A stretch of 64,000 nucleotides of DNA from Mesorhizobium comanense (GTDB taxonomy: Bacteria; Pseudomonadota; Alphaproteobacteria; Rhizobiales; Rhizobiaceae): the NCBI RefSeq assembly GCF_005503535.1, contig NZ_SCNN01000023.1:28424-92423 (forward strand), written 5' to 3'. This document shows, one piece after another, positions 1-8,190 of this stretch. The notes under the pieces are model-generated. The model ran no database searches and was not told the DNA's origin. It saw nothing but the letters and a program-made list of their open reading frames with translations. A program made the translations under genes and the position numbers. Position 1 is the first letter of the stretch; each line of letters begins with the position of its first letter.

Positions 1-794
1 TAGCCGGTGCCAGCCACCGGCGAGGCCGCCGAGATGCGGAAGGCGCTGATCATGCCGGCAAGGCCGGCCAGCACCGAGGTCGCGATGAACAGCCAGATCT
101 TCACCGCATCGGCCGGCACGCCGCGCGCCACCGCCGCGTTGCGATTGGAGCCGATGGCGCTGATCCAGTTGCCGAGCTTGGCGTAGCGCAGGATGTAGAT
201 CGCAAACAGCGACAGGCCGATGAACCACCATAGCGAGGTGTAGAAGCGGAACGAGCCGACATTGAAGCTGCCGGCGAGCAGCGTGACGAAGAAGCCGGGC
301 TGGTCCCAGGACTTCAGCGGAAACCCTTGCGTGATGTAGAGGGCGGCGCCACGCACCACGAGCAGCATCGACAACGTCACAAGGAAGGAGGAGATGCCGA
401 TCTTGGTGACGATCAGCCCATTGATCGCGCCGATCGCGATGCAGAGCAGAAGCCCGGCCAGAAGGGCGACACCGATATCCCACCCGCCATTCTGCACCAG
501 AAGCATTACCAACACCGGCGCCAGTCCGAACACCGCGCCGACGGACAGGTCGAATTCGCCGGCCGTCAACAGCAGCGTCATGCCGAGCGCGATGATGCCG
601 AGCTCGGGCAGGAACGCCATCATGTTGGAGATGTTGAGCGGCGACAGGAAATTGGCGTCGGCGACAGCGAACACCGCCAGCAGGACGACGAGGATGATGA
701 AGGAGGAGAATTGCGGCGAGCGCAGCAGGCTGGACCTGCCCTTCACTCGCGGCGCATCGTCTTCTGCGGCAATTGTCATGACGGAATGGACCAT
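1..794 (-). CDS. Sugar ABC transporter permease, RbsC-like (partial)
   Basis: Inner-membrane permease of a CUT2 (ribose-type) sugar importer. The gene runs off the left edge, so its C-terminus is missing. The visible ~265 residues hold several hydrophobic segments and the stretch GMTLLLTAGEFDLSVGAVFG, typical of RbsC/AraH permeases. It follows the RbsB-like binding-protein gene on the same strand after ~43 bases, so they form one transport unit; the ATPase would be expected beyond the window. The start is uncertain: the ATG at 794 gives MVHSVMT, and an ATG at 779 is also possible. Neither has a clear ribosome-binding site. Confidence 0.85.
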   Translation of the reverse strand, partial: MVHSVMTIAAEDDAPRVKGRSSLLRSPQFSSFIILVVLLAVFAVADANFLSPLNISNMMAFLPELGIIALGMTLLLTAGEFDLSVGAVFGLAPVLVMLLVQNGGWDIGVALLAGLLLCIAIGAINGLIVTKIGISSFLVTLSMLLVVRGAALYITQGFPLKSWDQPGFFVTLLAGSFNVGSFRFYTSLWWFIGLSLFAIYILRYAKLGNWISAIGSNRNAAVARGVPADAVKIWLFIATSVLAGLAGMISAFRISAASPVAGTG

Positions 795-837
795 GCTTGA
801 AAGACGCCCGCCGCTTTCACGGCGGGCGCTGGCTTTC

Positions 838-1782
838 TCATTTCTTGTCGTAGAGCTTCAGGATCGGGTCGACGCTGGAGGCGTCGTAGAGACCGAAAGT
901 GTGGATGTCGTAGCCGATCGGCTCGCCCGAGGCGGCGAGGCCGAGCAGCGCCACCGGCATGAAGCCCTGCGCCGATGGGTATTGCCAGGCGGCGGCGTTG
1001 ACGAAGCCGTCCTTGACGGCCTGCGCCGTCTCCTTGGAATTGCCCCAGCCGACGACCGGGATCTTGCCGGCCGGCACGCCGGCGCCGTCGAATACCCGCT
1101 TGACGCTGGCCGCAACGGAATCGCCCAGCGCGATGATCGCCGGCGGATTGTTGGCGACCATATAGTCGGTCATCTTGGCGATGATCCCGGCCGGATCGGT
1201 GCCGCAATCGACGACGTCGTATTTGATCCCCAGCGGATCGAAAACGCTGGCGATGCCCTCGGTTTCCAGCTGCTGATAGCTGGCGCCGGGAACTTCCACC
1301 GGCAGAAACACCTTGTCGCCCTGCTTCACCATCTTGTGGTCGACCAGGTACTTGGCCCAGATCGCGCCGGCCTCCTTGAGGTCGGCACCGACATAGGCCT
1401 GGCGGCCCGTCGCCGGATCGTCGGTGTTGAAGAACACGATCGGAATGCCGGCGGCCTTGGCCGCCTTCACTTCCTCGGTCCACAGGCCGGGCTGCGCCGA
1501 GGTGGTGGCGATGCCGTCGGGCTTGGCCGCCAATGCCGAGTTGAAAGCCTCCTTCTGCGCTGCCATGTCGCCGCCGCTGAAGGAGATCTTGCAGGTCACC
1601 TTGAGCTGGTCGCAGGCTTTTGTCGCGCCCGCGTTCCAGTCGATCCAGAAAGCGTCGGACGGGCCGCCATGCGAAAGCAGGTAGAAGGTCTTCTTGCCAT
1701 CCTGCGCCTGCGCTGCCGTGCCGAGGACGACGCCGGCGAGCACTGTCGCGGCGGCCGCCAATTTCCAAGCGATGTTCAACAT
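838..1782 (-). CDS. Sugar ABC transporter periplasmic binding protein, RbsB-like
   Basis: A 314-residue periplasmic binding protein of the CUT2/type I fold. An N-terminal signal peptide ends near TAAQAQD, followed by the characteristic first strand and the S-G-G-D-M segment of this family. The ATG at 1782 is chosen because AGGGAGGAAAG lies just upstream; the frame stays open further but would lack the signal peptide. It lies between the isomerase gene and the RbsC-like permease, so it should deliver the substrate, or a related sugar, of this catabolic operon. The ligand cannot be read from sequence. Confidence 0.9.
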   Translation of the reverse strand: MLNIAWKLAAAATVLAGVVLGTAAQAQDGKKTFYLLSHGGPSDAFWIDWNAGATKACDQLKVTCKISFSGGDMAAQKEAFNSALAAKPDGIATTSAQPGLWTEEVKAAKAAGIPIVFFNTDDPATGRQAYVGADLKEAGAIWAKYLVDHKMVKQGDKVFLPVEVPGASYQQLETEGIASVFDPLGIKYDVVDCGTDPAGIIAKMTDYMVANNPPAIIALGDSVAASVKRVFDGAGVPAGKIPVVGWGNSKETAQAVKDGFVNAAAWQYPSAQGFMPVALLGLAASGEPIGYDIHTFGLYDASSVDPILKLYDKK

Positions 1783-1834
1783 TCTTTCCTCCCTTTGTTG
1801 GAGCCGCGCCACCACACCGGGGACGCGGCGGCCA

Positions 1835-2749
1835 TCACAGACCGTTGGCGCGGAACTTGCCGTCGAGGAACTTCTTGGCGCGCGGCACATCGTCCTCGGC
1901 CAGATGCTCGATGATGACGGGGATGTTCGGATGCTTCTGCGCCAACCGCTGGAGATAGAGGTCGTAGTTGAGCGAGCCGAGGCCCGGCGCCGGCAGCTCG
2001 ATTTCACCGACGCCGCGGAACGTATGGCTCTCCATGGCATTGTCGTCGCCGATATCGGCATGCTTTTCCGACTTGTCGCTGCCCGAGCGTTTGACGTCCT
2101 TGGCGTGAGCGATCTTGATCTTGTCGGTCAGCGTGTCGAACACCTGGTTCAGGATCTGGTCCATCCTGTCGATGTTGTGCGTCTCGAAATAGTTGGTCGG
2201 GTCCATCAGCAGGCCAAGGCCGGGATGATCGACCTGCGCGAACATCCGCACCGTTTCCTCGACCGAGCCGACAACGTTGTTGACATAGGTTTCAAGCAGG
2301 AAGACCGCGCCGTGGTCATAGGCCGTCTGGGCAAGGTCGGCGATCACCTTGCGGCACTCCTCGAAACCTTCCTCGGTCTTGTTCTTCGGGTGATGCACCC
2401 AGTCGGATTCGGTGTTGTAGGTGCCGGTCTCCGAGATCACGTAAGGACTGCCGAAATGGCGGGCGTTGCGGATGATCTCCTTGAGATAACCGACGCGCCT
2501 GTCGCGCTCCGCCTTGTCGGGATGGATGATGTTGGTGTAGCCCGACACGCAGCAGATCGGCAGATTGTGGTCGCGAAAGACGTCGCGCACCTTCTTGGCC
2601 TTGTCCTTGGTGATCTGCCCGGCCGACAGGTCGACATCCCTAAAATGCAGGTCGAGCTGCACCGTATTGAAATCGAGCGAGCGGATCTTCTTCGCCGTCT
2701 CTTCGAGGCCGTACGGGAAATAGCCCGTGAAAATACCTGCCTGCATCAT
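1835..2749 (-). CDS. Sugar phosphate isomerase/epimerase (xylose isomerase-like TIM barrel)
   Basis: A 304-residue protein of the AP-endonuclease-2/xylose-isomerase-like TIM-barrel family, which isomerises or epimerises sugars and inositol derivatives. Family-typical metal-ligand segments include FLLETYVNN, LLMDPTNYFE, AHAKDVK and VIIEHLAEDD near the C-terminus. A strong ribosome-binding site (GGGAGGA) precedes two adjacent ATG codons at 2749 and 2746. It lies between the Gfo/Idh/MocA oxidoreductase and the RbsB-like gene, a pairing common in inositol and polyol pathways. The substrate is unknown. Confidence 0.85.
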   Translation of the reverse strand: MMQAGIFTGYFPYGLEETAKKIRSLDFNTVQLDLHFRDVDLSAGQITKDKAKKVRDVFRDHNLPICCVSGYTNIIHPDKAERDRRVGYLKEIIRNARHFGSPYVISETGTYNTESDWVHHPKNKTEEGFEECRKVIADLAQTAYDHGAVFLLETYVNNVVGSVEETVRMFAQVDHPGLGLLMDPTNYFETHNIDRMDQILNQVFDTLTDKIKIAHAKDVKRSGSDKSEKHADIGDDNAMESHTFRGVGEIELPAPGLGSLNYDLYLQRLAQKHPNIPVIIEHLAEDDVPRAKKFLDGKFRANGL

Positions 2750-2804
2750 GATGTGAATTCCTCCCTGTAAGCGATTCAGTTGTCTGGTGTTTCGGTTGGG
2801 GTGA

Positions 2805-3890
2805 TCAGATGGCGATTTCGGAAAGCCTGACAGTGCGGCCCGAGGCCATCGACCGGTATCCCGCTTCGACCAGCGCCATGGTCTTGACGTTGTCGGCGAC
2901 GGACAGCGCCGGCGGCGTGCCCGTCTTCACCGCGTGCTGCAGCTGCTCCATGACGCCGATGAAGGCATGCGGAAACCACATCGTCTCCCAGCTCGGGCTC
3001 ACCCATTCGCCGCCGGTCGTCTCGGCCGAGGCGTAGGTCAGTGTCGAGGCGGCGCCCGTCGGCCAGCCGATCGTGCCCTTGGCGACGCCCTTGGTGCCGT
3101 CGACACGCCAGTTGATGTGCTGGTCGTCCTTGTAGCCTTCCTGACGCGGGCCGGACCAGACGTCCTCCAGCGACACGGCAAACACGCCCGAGGGGAAGCG
3201 CAGCGTCGAGACGGTGATGCCGTCGGAATGATCGAATGTCGTGCGCGGATCCTTGCGGGTCAGCGTGGTGATCTCGTCGGGATCACCGAACAGGAAGCGC
3301 AGCACGTCGAGGTGATGCACGCTCATATTGGCGAGCGTGAGCCGATCGTACCCCTGGAGGAAGGTCTGCCAGTGCGGGATGGCATGCATGTCGATCTGCG
3401 CGAAGACGATGTTGCCCAGCGCGCCACTGTCCATGATCTGCTTCAGGACCCGCATCGACTGGTCGTAGCGCATGTTCTGGTTGACCGAGAGAATCTTGCC
3501 GGATGCCGCCGCCTCGTCACGCAGGCTGACGGCCTCCTCGACCGACAGCGCCAGGGGCTTCTGCGCCAGGATCGCCTTGATGTGCTTCTGCTTCAGCGCA
3601 TGGCGGATCAGCGCCGGCTGCTGGTCGGGCGGAAAGGCAAGGTCGATGATGTCGACATTGGTGTCCTCGATCAGTTGCTCGGGCGTGTCGTGCACCGTCG
3701 GGATGCCCCAGCGTGTGGCCACCTTCTGCGCATTCGCCCTGGTGCGCGAGGCGATCGCCACCACCGGAAACCCTGCCTCCTTGTAGGCGGCCAGATGGCA
3801 CTCGGCCATGATCATGCCGGCGCCGACGCAGCCGATCCGGTATTCTTTCGTGCGGACCTTCACGTCCGGCTCGAAGCCTTTGCCTGTCAT
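2805..3890 (-). CDS. Gfo/Idh/MocA family oxidoreductase
   Basis: A 361-residue NAD(P)-dependent sugar or polyol dehydrogenase. The N-terminal Rossmann motif GCVGAGMI is followed by the family's EKP-equivalent region (AQKPLALSVEEA) and the His-containing C-terminal domain (SVHHLDVLRFLFG). The ATG at 3890 is favoured because GGGAGGAAGAC lies directly upstream. An ATG at 3929 in frame overlaps the upstream ATPase stop by four bases and would add 13 residues, so that start remains possible. It probably oxidises the sugar imported by the flanking transporters. Confidence 0.88.
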   Translation of the reverse strand: MTGKGFEPDVKVRTKEYRIGCVGAGMIMAECHLAAYKEAGFPVVAIASRTRANAQKVATRWGIPTVHDTPEQLIEDTNVDIIDLAFPPDQQPALIRHALKQKHIKAILAQKPLALSVEEAVSLRDEAAASGKILSVNQNMRYDQSMRVLKQIMDSGALGNIVFAQIDMHAIPHWQTFLQGYDRLTLANMSVHHLDVLRFLFGDPDEITTLTRKDPRTTFDHSDGITVSTLRFPSGVFAVSLEDVWSGPRQEGYKDDQHINWRVDGTKGVAKGTIGWPTGAASTLTYASAETTGGEWVSPSWETMWFPHAFIGVMEQLQHAVKTGTPPALSVADNVKTMALVEAGYRSMASGRTVRLSEIAI

Positions 3891-3925
3891 GTCTTCCTCC
3901 CGAAACTCTGTCCTCGCGGCCGCGG

Positions 3926-5002
3926 TCATCGTGCCAGCGCTCCCCCGCTCTGTCCGAAATAATGCACGCGTCCCGGCTCGCAGGATATCGCCACCATCGC
4001 GTCCGGCCTGATGTCGGGCTGGCCGCGCAACAGGGCCTTCAGCCGCGCCTGTCCGGCGGCGAGCGTCACCACGGTATAGCCGCCAAGCGGCTCGACCTCG
4101 AACACAAGCGCCGGGCGGCCCTGGCCGCGATCGTCTTTTCCATCAACGGGCCACGGCCTGACCTTGATATCCTCCGGCCTCAGCCCGATCTCGACGGCAT
4201 CGACGGGGGCTGCCGTGTCGGCAATCCGGATCCTGCCTTCGGCGGCTTCTACGGCGCCCTCTCCACGAACCGATTTCAGGATATTCATGACCGGCGAGCC
4301 AAGCAGCCGCGCCACATAGGTGCTGGCTGGGCGGTCATAGATCTCCGCGGGCGCGCCGATCTGCCTGATCCTGCCATTGTCAAGGATGGCGATGCGGTCG
4401 GCGATCGACATCGCCTCTTCCTGGTCGTGCGTGACATAGATCAGCGTCTTCCCGAGTTCGCGCTGGATACGCTTCAGCTCGACGCGCGTCTCCTCGCGCA
4501 GCCGCGCATCGAGCGCCGAGATCGGATCGTCCATCAGATAGGCGTTGGGATCGCGAACCAGGGCGCGTGCGATCGCCACGCGCTGCCGCTCACCGCCGGA
4601 AAGCTGCGCCGGCGGCTTGTGCAGGATGTGACCGATATGCAGCTTGGCGGCGACGTCGGCGACGCGCTTTTCGATCTGAGGCTCGGCGACTTTGCGCTCG
4701 ACCAGCGGGAAGCGCACATTGTCGCGCGCGCTCATATGCGGGAACAGCGCCAGGTTCTGGAACACCATCGCCACATTGCGCTCGGCCGGCGACACCGCGT
4801 TGACCGGCCTGCCGCCAATCAGGATTTCGCCTGAGTCTGGCGTCTCCAGCCCGAGCACCAGGCGCAGGATCGTCGACTTGCCCGACAGCGGCGGCCCGAA
4901 AAAACAGAAGAATTCGTTGTCGTTGACCGTGAACGAAGCGTCGTCGACGGCAAGCGTGCCGCCGTAGCGTTTGGTCACATTGCGAAAGACGATGTTGGCC
5001 AT
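3926..5002 (-). CDS. ABC transporter ATPase (MalK/UgpC type), variant nucleotide site
   Basis: A 358-residue CUT1-type ATPase with a C-terminal TOBE-like regulatory domain. The ABC signature LSGGERQ (residues 134-140) and H-loop are canonical, but the Walker A is GPPLSGKST (36-44) and Walker B ends D158-D159 where the catalytic glutamate would be. It is paired with a second, different ATPase at 5205-6299 whose own signature is degenerate, so the two should form a heterodimer with one normal and one degenerate ATP site. The two-ATPase arrangement recalls the rhizobial glycerol importer GlpST, but the neighbours here suggest another polyol or sugar. Confidence 0.9.
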   Translation of the reverse strand: MANIVFRNVTKRYGGTLAVDDASFTVNDNEFFCFFGPPLSGKSTILRLVLGLETPDSGEILIGGRPVNAVSPAERNVAMVFQNLALFPHMSARDNVRFPLVERKVAEPQIEKRVADVAAKLHIGHILHKPPAQLSGGERQRVAIARALVRDPNAYLMDDPISALDARLREETRVELKRIQRELGKTLIYVTHDQEEAMSIADRIAILDNGRIRQIGAPAEIYDRPASTYVARLLGSPVMNILKSVRGEGAVEAAEGRIRIADTAAPVDAVEIGLRPEDIKVRPWPVDGKDDRGQGRPALVFEVEPLGGYTVVTLAAGQARLKALLRGQPDIRPDAMVAISCEPGRVHYFGQSGGALAR

Positions 5003-5049
5003 GGCTCAGGCTGCTCCACGGGTCGTTGACAGGCAGCAAGCGCCGGCGC

Positions 5050-5175
5050 CGCCCCTCATCCGCCTGCCGGCACCTTCTCCCCGTAGAGCGACGGGGAGAA
5101 GGGAAGCGCTCCAACGCTGACGCCCCCTCTCCCCGTCTCTATGCGGGGAGAGGGTAAGGGTGAGGGGCAGCGCCG
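5050..5175. repeat. Palindromic intergenic repeat element
   Basis: The gap between the two ATPase genes is filled by an imperfect inverted pair. The left part has CCCCTCATCCGCCTGCCGG followed by a CTCCCCGT...ACGGGGAG hairpin, and the right part is a diverged reverse copy ending GTGAGGGGCAGCGCC. Related copies occur at about 15.6, 17.5, 49.2, 52.9, 54.9, 58.2-58.5 and 60.8 kb. It resembles the short palindromic repeats known in rhizobial genomes and could form a strong RNA hairpin between the two cistrons. Confidence 0.75.
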
Positions 5176-5204
5176 ACTTGGCGAAATACTGCTGGGCCAA
5201 CATC

Positions 5205-6299
5205 TTAGCCTCCCGCCCTTATGGCGCGGCCGGTCGATGCATCGAACAGGCGCACTGACGCCGCTTCCGGCGCCACGATCGCGGTCTGCCCGATCGCGAG
5301 CCCGACGTCATTGTCGAAGACCGCCTTCACCGCGCCCTCGCCTTCGCCGAGATGGACGATAGTCCGCGCGCCGATGCGCTCGACGAAGGTGACCGGCAGG
5401 GCGAGCCCACGCCCGTCCGGCGCCAGCGCCACCTGCTCGGGCCGGAAGCCGTAGAGCACGTCGCCGCGCGCACCGCGCAGGGCGGACGCGAGGTCGTCCG
5501 GCAACGGCGGCGAAACACCCAGCGCTCCAAGATCGACGACAAGCCCGCGATCGCTTTCCGACGGCCTGCCCTTGATCAGGTTCATGCCGGGCGCGCCGAT
5601 GAAGCGGGCGACGAAGACGTTGGCCGGATTGTTGTAGACCTCGAGCGGCGTGCCGACCTGCTGCAGCACGCCGTGGTCCATGACCGCGATGCGGTCGGCC
5701 ATGGTCATGGCTTCGAGCTGGTCGTGGGTGACATAGACCATGGTCTGCCGGAACTGGCGCTGCAATTGCTTGAGTTCGGTGCGCATCACCGCCCGGAAGG
5801 CCGCGTCGACATTGGACAGCGGCTCATCGAGCAGGAAGATCGCCGGCTCCATGATCGCCGAACGGCCGATCGCCACGCGCTGCAGGATGTTGACGGACAG
5901 CCGGTCCGCCTTGCGGTCGAGCAGCGGTGTCAGTTGCAGGAGTTCGGCGATCGCGCCGACGCGCCGGTCGATCTCGGCTCTCGCGGCGCCGCGCATTCTC
6001 GGCCCGTAGGCGAGATTCTGGCGCACTGTCATATGGGTGAAGATCGCGTAGTTCTGGAACACGAAGCCGACGCCGCGCCGGCCCATCGGCACGCCGGCCA
6101 TGTCGCGCTCACCAAAGAGGATTTTGCCGCTGGTCGGTTCTTCCATGCCGGCGATCATGTTCATCGTCGTCGACTTGCCACAGCCCGAGGGTCCGAGCAG
6201 CGCCATGAACTCGCCGTCGGCTATGTCGAGGTCCATGGTCTTCAGCGCGGTGAAATCGCCGAACGTCTTGACTAGGTTCTTGAGGTGAATGGCGCTCAT
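5205..6299 (-). CDS. ABC transporter ATPase (MalK/UgpC type) with degenerate signature motif
   Basis: A 364-residue CUT1-type ATPase. Walker A GPSGCGKST (36-44), Walker B FLLDEP with catalytic E159, and the H-loop (VYVTHDQ) are canonical. The ABC signature, however, reads LSVNILQR (134-141) instead of LSGGQQQR. The gene overlaps the upstream permease by ATGA. In a heterodimer with the 3926-5002 ATPase, this degenerate signature would face that partner's altered Walker A, giving one asymmetric site. The C-terminal third is the usual sugar-ATPase regulatory domain. Confidence 0.9.
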   Translation of the reverse strand: MSAIHLKNLVKTFGDFTALKTMDLDIADGEFMALLGPSGCGKSTTMNMIAGMEEPTSGKILFGERDMAGVPMGRRGVGFVFQNYAIFTHMTVRQNLAYGPRMRGAARAEIDRRVGAIAELLQLTPLLDRKADRLSVNILQRVAIGRSAIMEPAIFLLDEPLSNVDAAFRAVMRTELKQLQRQFRQTMVYVTHDQLEAMTMADRIAVMDHGVLQQVGTPLEVYNNPANVFVARFIGAPGMNLIKGRPSESDRGLVVDLGALGVSPPLPDDLASALRGARGDVLYGFRPEQVALAPDGRGLALPVTFVERIGARTIVHLGEGEGAVKAVFDNDVGLAIGQTAIVAPEAASVRLFDASTGRAIRAGG

Positions 6300-7252
6300 G
6301 CCGGCACCTGCCTCGCCCGCGCCATGCGCTTCATGGCGAAAACTGCGACGATGGAGAGCGCGATCAGGATGGCGAGCGCGATCGCCGCGACATAGCCCCA
6401 GATCAGATCCTGCGTGGTGACCTTGTAGATATAGACGGAGATCGTCTCGGTCGCGACGCCCGGGCCGCCGCCGGTCATGATGTAGAGCGTGTCGAAGATC
6501 TTGAAGTTCTCGATCACCCGGATCGCCAGCGCGATGATGATGATGGTCTTCATCTTCGGCAGCACGATGGTGGTGAAGCGCTGCCAGGGATTGGCGCCAA
6601 GCAGCGTCGCCGCCTTGATCTGGTCTTCTGGCACGCCGACCAGCCCGGCAAGCAGGATCAGGAACATCAGCGGCGTCCACTGCCAGATGTCGGCGATCAT
6701 GACCGCGATCAAGGCCAGCGTCGGGTCCGACAGCCAGGCGATGGTGACGGGCGTACCCGTGATGGTCGACAGGATGTCGTTCACCGGGCCGCCCGACTGG
6801 AACAGCATGAAGAACATGTAGCCGGCGACCGCGGGCACAACCATCATCGGCATCAGCAGGATCGAATAGAAGATGCGCTTGCCCGGAAAGTCGTCGGCGA
6901 ACAGTGTTGCCAGCGCGAGGCCGAGCAGGAACTCCGCCGGCACGCAGACGACCATGACGATCGCCGTGCGCTTCAGCGCGCTCCAGAAGCGGGCATCGGC
7001 GGCGAGATCGGTGTAGTTGGCGAAACTGTTCCACATCTCCCAGGCGTTCCACCAGCCGAGGCCGGAGAGCGGCGACCAGTCGGTGACGCTGATGTAGAGC
7101 TGCATCAACAGCGGAAAGGCCGAGATGAAGAGCACCAGGATCTGCGCCGGCAGGGTCAGCCGGAAGCCAAGCCGCGCGCCTTCGTCGCGCAAGGCCGGCT
7201 TTGTCCGCGCGTCCATCTCGTCCTCCGAAATCGTCGCCGTCACCGCGCTCAT
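6296..7252 (-). CDS. Sugar ABC transporter permease, MalF/UgpA-like
   Basis: A 318-residue inner-membrane permease with about six membrane segments. The EAA-type loop, contacted by the ATPases, reads QIKAATLLGANPWQRFTTIV. The chosen ATG at 7252 overlaps the upstream permease stop by ATGA, and the gene itself overlaps the downstream ATPase by ATGA, so the whole set is translationally coupled. An internal ATG at 7215 is possible but would lose this coupling. It is a CUT1 family importer partner of the 7249-8109 permease and the 8191-9804 binding protein. Confidence 0.9.
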   Translation of the reverse strand: MSAVTATISEDEMDARTKPALRDEGARLGFRLTLPAQILVLFISAFPLLMQLYISVTDWSPLSGLGWWNAWEMWNSFANYTDLAADARFWSALKRTAIVMVVCVPAEFLLGLALATLFADDFPGKRIFYSILLMPMMVVPAVAGYMFFMLFQSGGPVNDILSTITGTPVTIAWLSDPTLALIAVMIADIWQWTPLMFLILLAGLVGVPEDQIKAATLLGANPWQRFTTIVLPKMKTIIIIALAIRVIENFKIFDTLYIMTGGGPGVATETISVYIYKVTTQDLIWGYVAAIALAILIALSIVAVFAMKRMARARQVPA

Positions 7253-8109
7253 TGCTTGAGCGCTCCGAAGGTCAGCCCGCGCACCAGGTGGCGCTGGATG
7301 GCGATGCCCATGATGACCGGCGGCACCGCCGCGATGAGCCCAAGCGCTGCCTTGGCGCCGTAAAGCTGGCCTGTCATCGAGGACGACAGCGAAGCCATGT
7401 AGACGGGTATGGTCACCCATTCGCGCGTCGTCAGAAGCAACGCGATCAGGTAATCCGACCAGTTGAGGATGAACACGAACAGCGCAGCACTCGCCAGCGG
7501 CGCGCGCATCATCGGCAGCGTGATGCGCGTGAAGACGCGCAGCCGCGAACAGCCTTCGACCAGGGCGGCTTCCTCGATCTCGCGCGGCATGTCGTCGAAG
7601 AAGGTCTTCATCAGCCAGAAGGCGAACGGCAAGGTGACGATGCCGTAGATCAGCGCCAGCCCCCACCAGCTGTCGGTGAAATTCAGGAACGACCACATGA
7701 TCATGACCGGGATCATGACGGCCATCGGCGGAAACAGCCTGAGCTGGATCAGCGCCAGCGGCAGGTTCTGGCCGGAGCCGAAGCGTGACAGTCCGTAAGC
7801 CGCCGCCGTTCCCGCCGACATGGCAATCAGTGTGCCGAACACCGCCGACAGCAGCGATGACAGGATCGGCTTCAGCGCGGTGCGATCGAGCGCCACGATC
7901 AGATTGTTCGTGGACTCGCCGAACACGAACTGGAAATTGCTGAGCGTCGGGTTCTTCGGCCACCATGTCAGGTCGGCGCCGGTCGCCGACCATTCGGCGA
8001 TCGGCTTGAACGCCATCGAAACCATCCAAAGGATCGGCACCAACGTCACCGCGATCGCCGCGAGGATCGCGGCGTAGCGGAATATCTCGAAGGGAACGGA
8101 ACGCTTCAT
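7249..8109 (-). CDS. Sugar ABC transporter permease, MalG/UgpE-like
   Basis: A 286-residue permease with six predicted membrane segments and an EAA loop reading EIEEAALVEGCSRLRVFTRI. It is the second membrane half of the CUT1 importer, transcribed just after the binding-protein gene and overlapping the next permease by four bases. The N-terminus MKRSVPFEIFRYAAI starts directly in the first membrane helix, as usual for MalG homologues. Confidence 0.92.
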   Translation of the reverse strand: MKRSVPFEIFRYAAILAAIAVTLVPILWMVSMAFKPIAEWSATGADLTWWPKNPTLSNFQFVFGESTNNLIVALDRTALKPILSSLLSAVFGTLIAMSAGTAAAYGLSRFGSGQNLPLALIQLRLFPPMAVMIPVMIMWSFLNFTDSWWGLALIYGIVTLPFAFWLMKTFFDDMPREIEEAALVEGCSRLRVFTRITLPMMRAPLASAALFVFILNWSDYLIALLLTTREWVTIPVYMASLSSSMTGQLYGAKAALGLIAAVPPVIMGIAIQRHLVRGLTFGALKQ

Positions 8110-8190
8110 CTGGCTGCTTCTGCTGGTGGCGTTGATGCGGAGGGAAAGAGCTTTCGCTCCTTCCCTCCGGCCCTGATCCAGGGAGATGGA

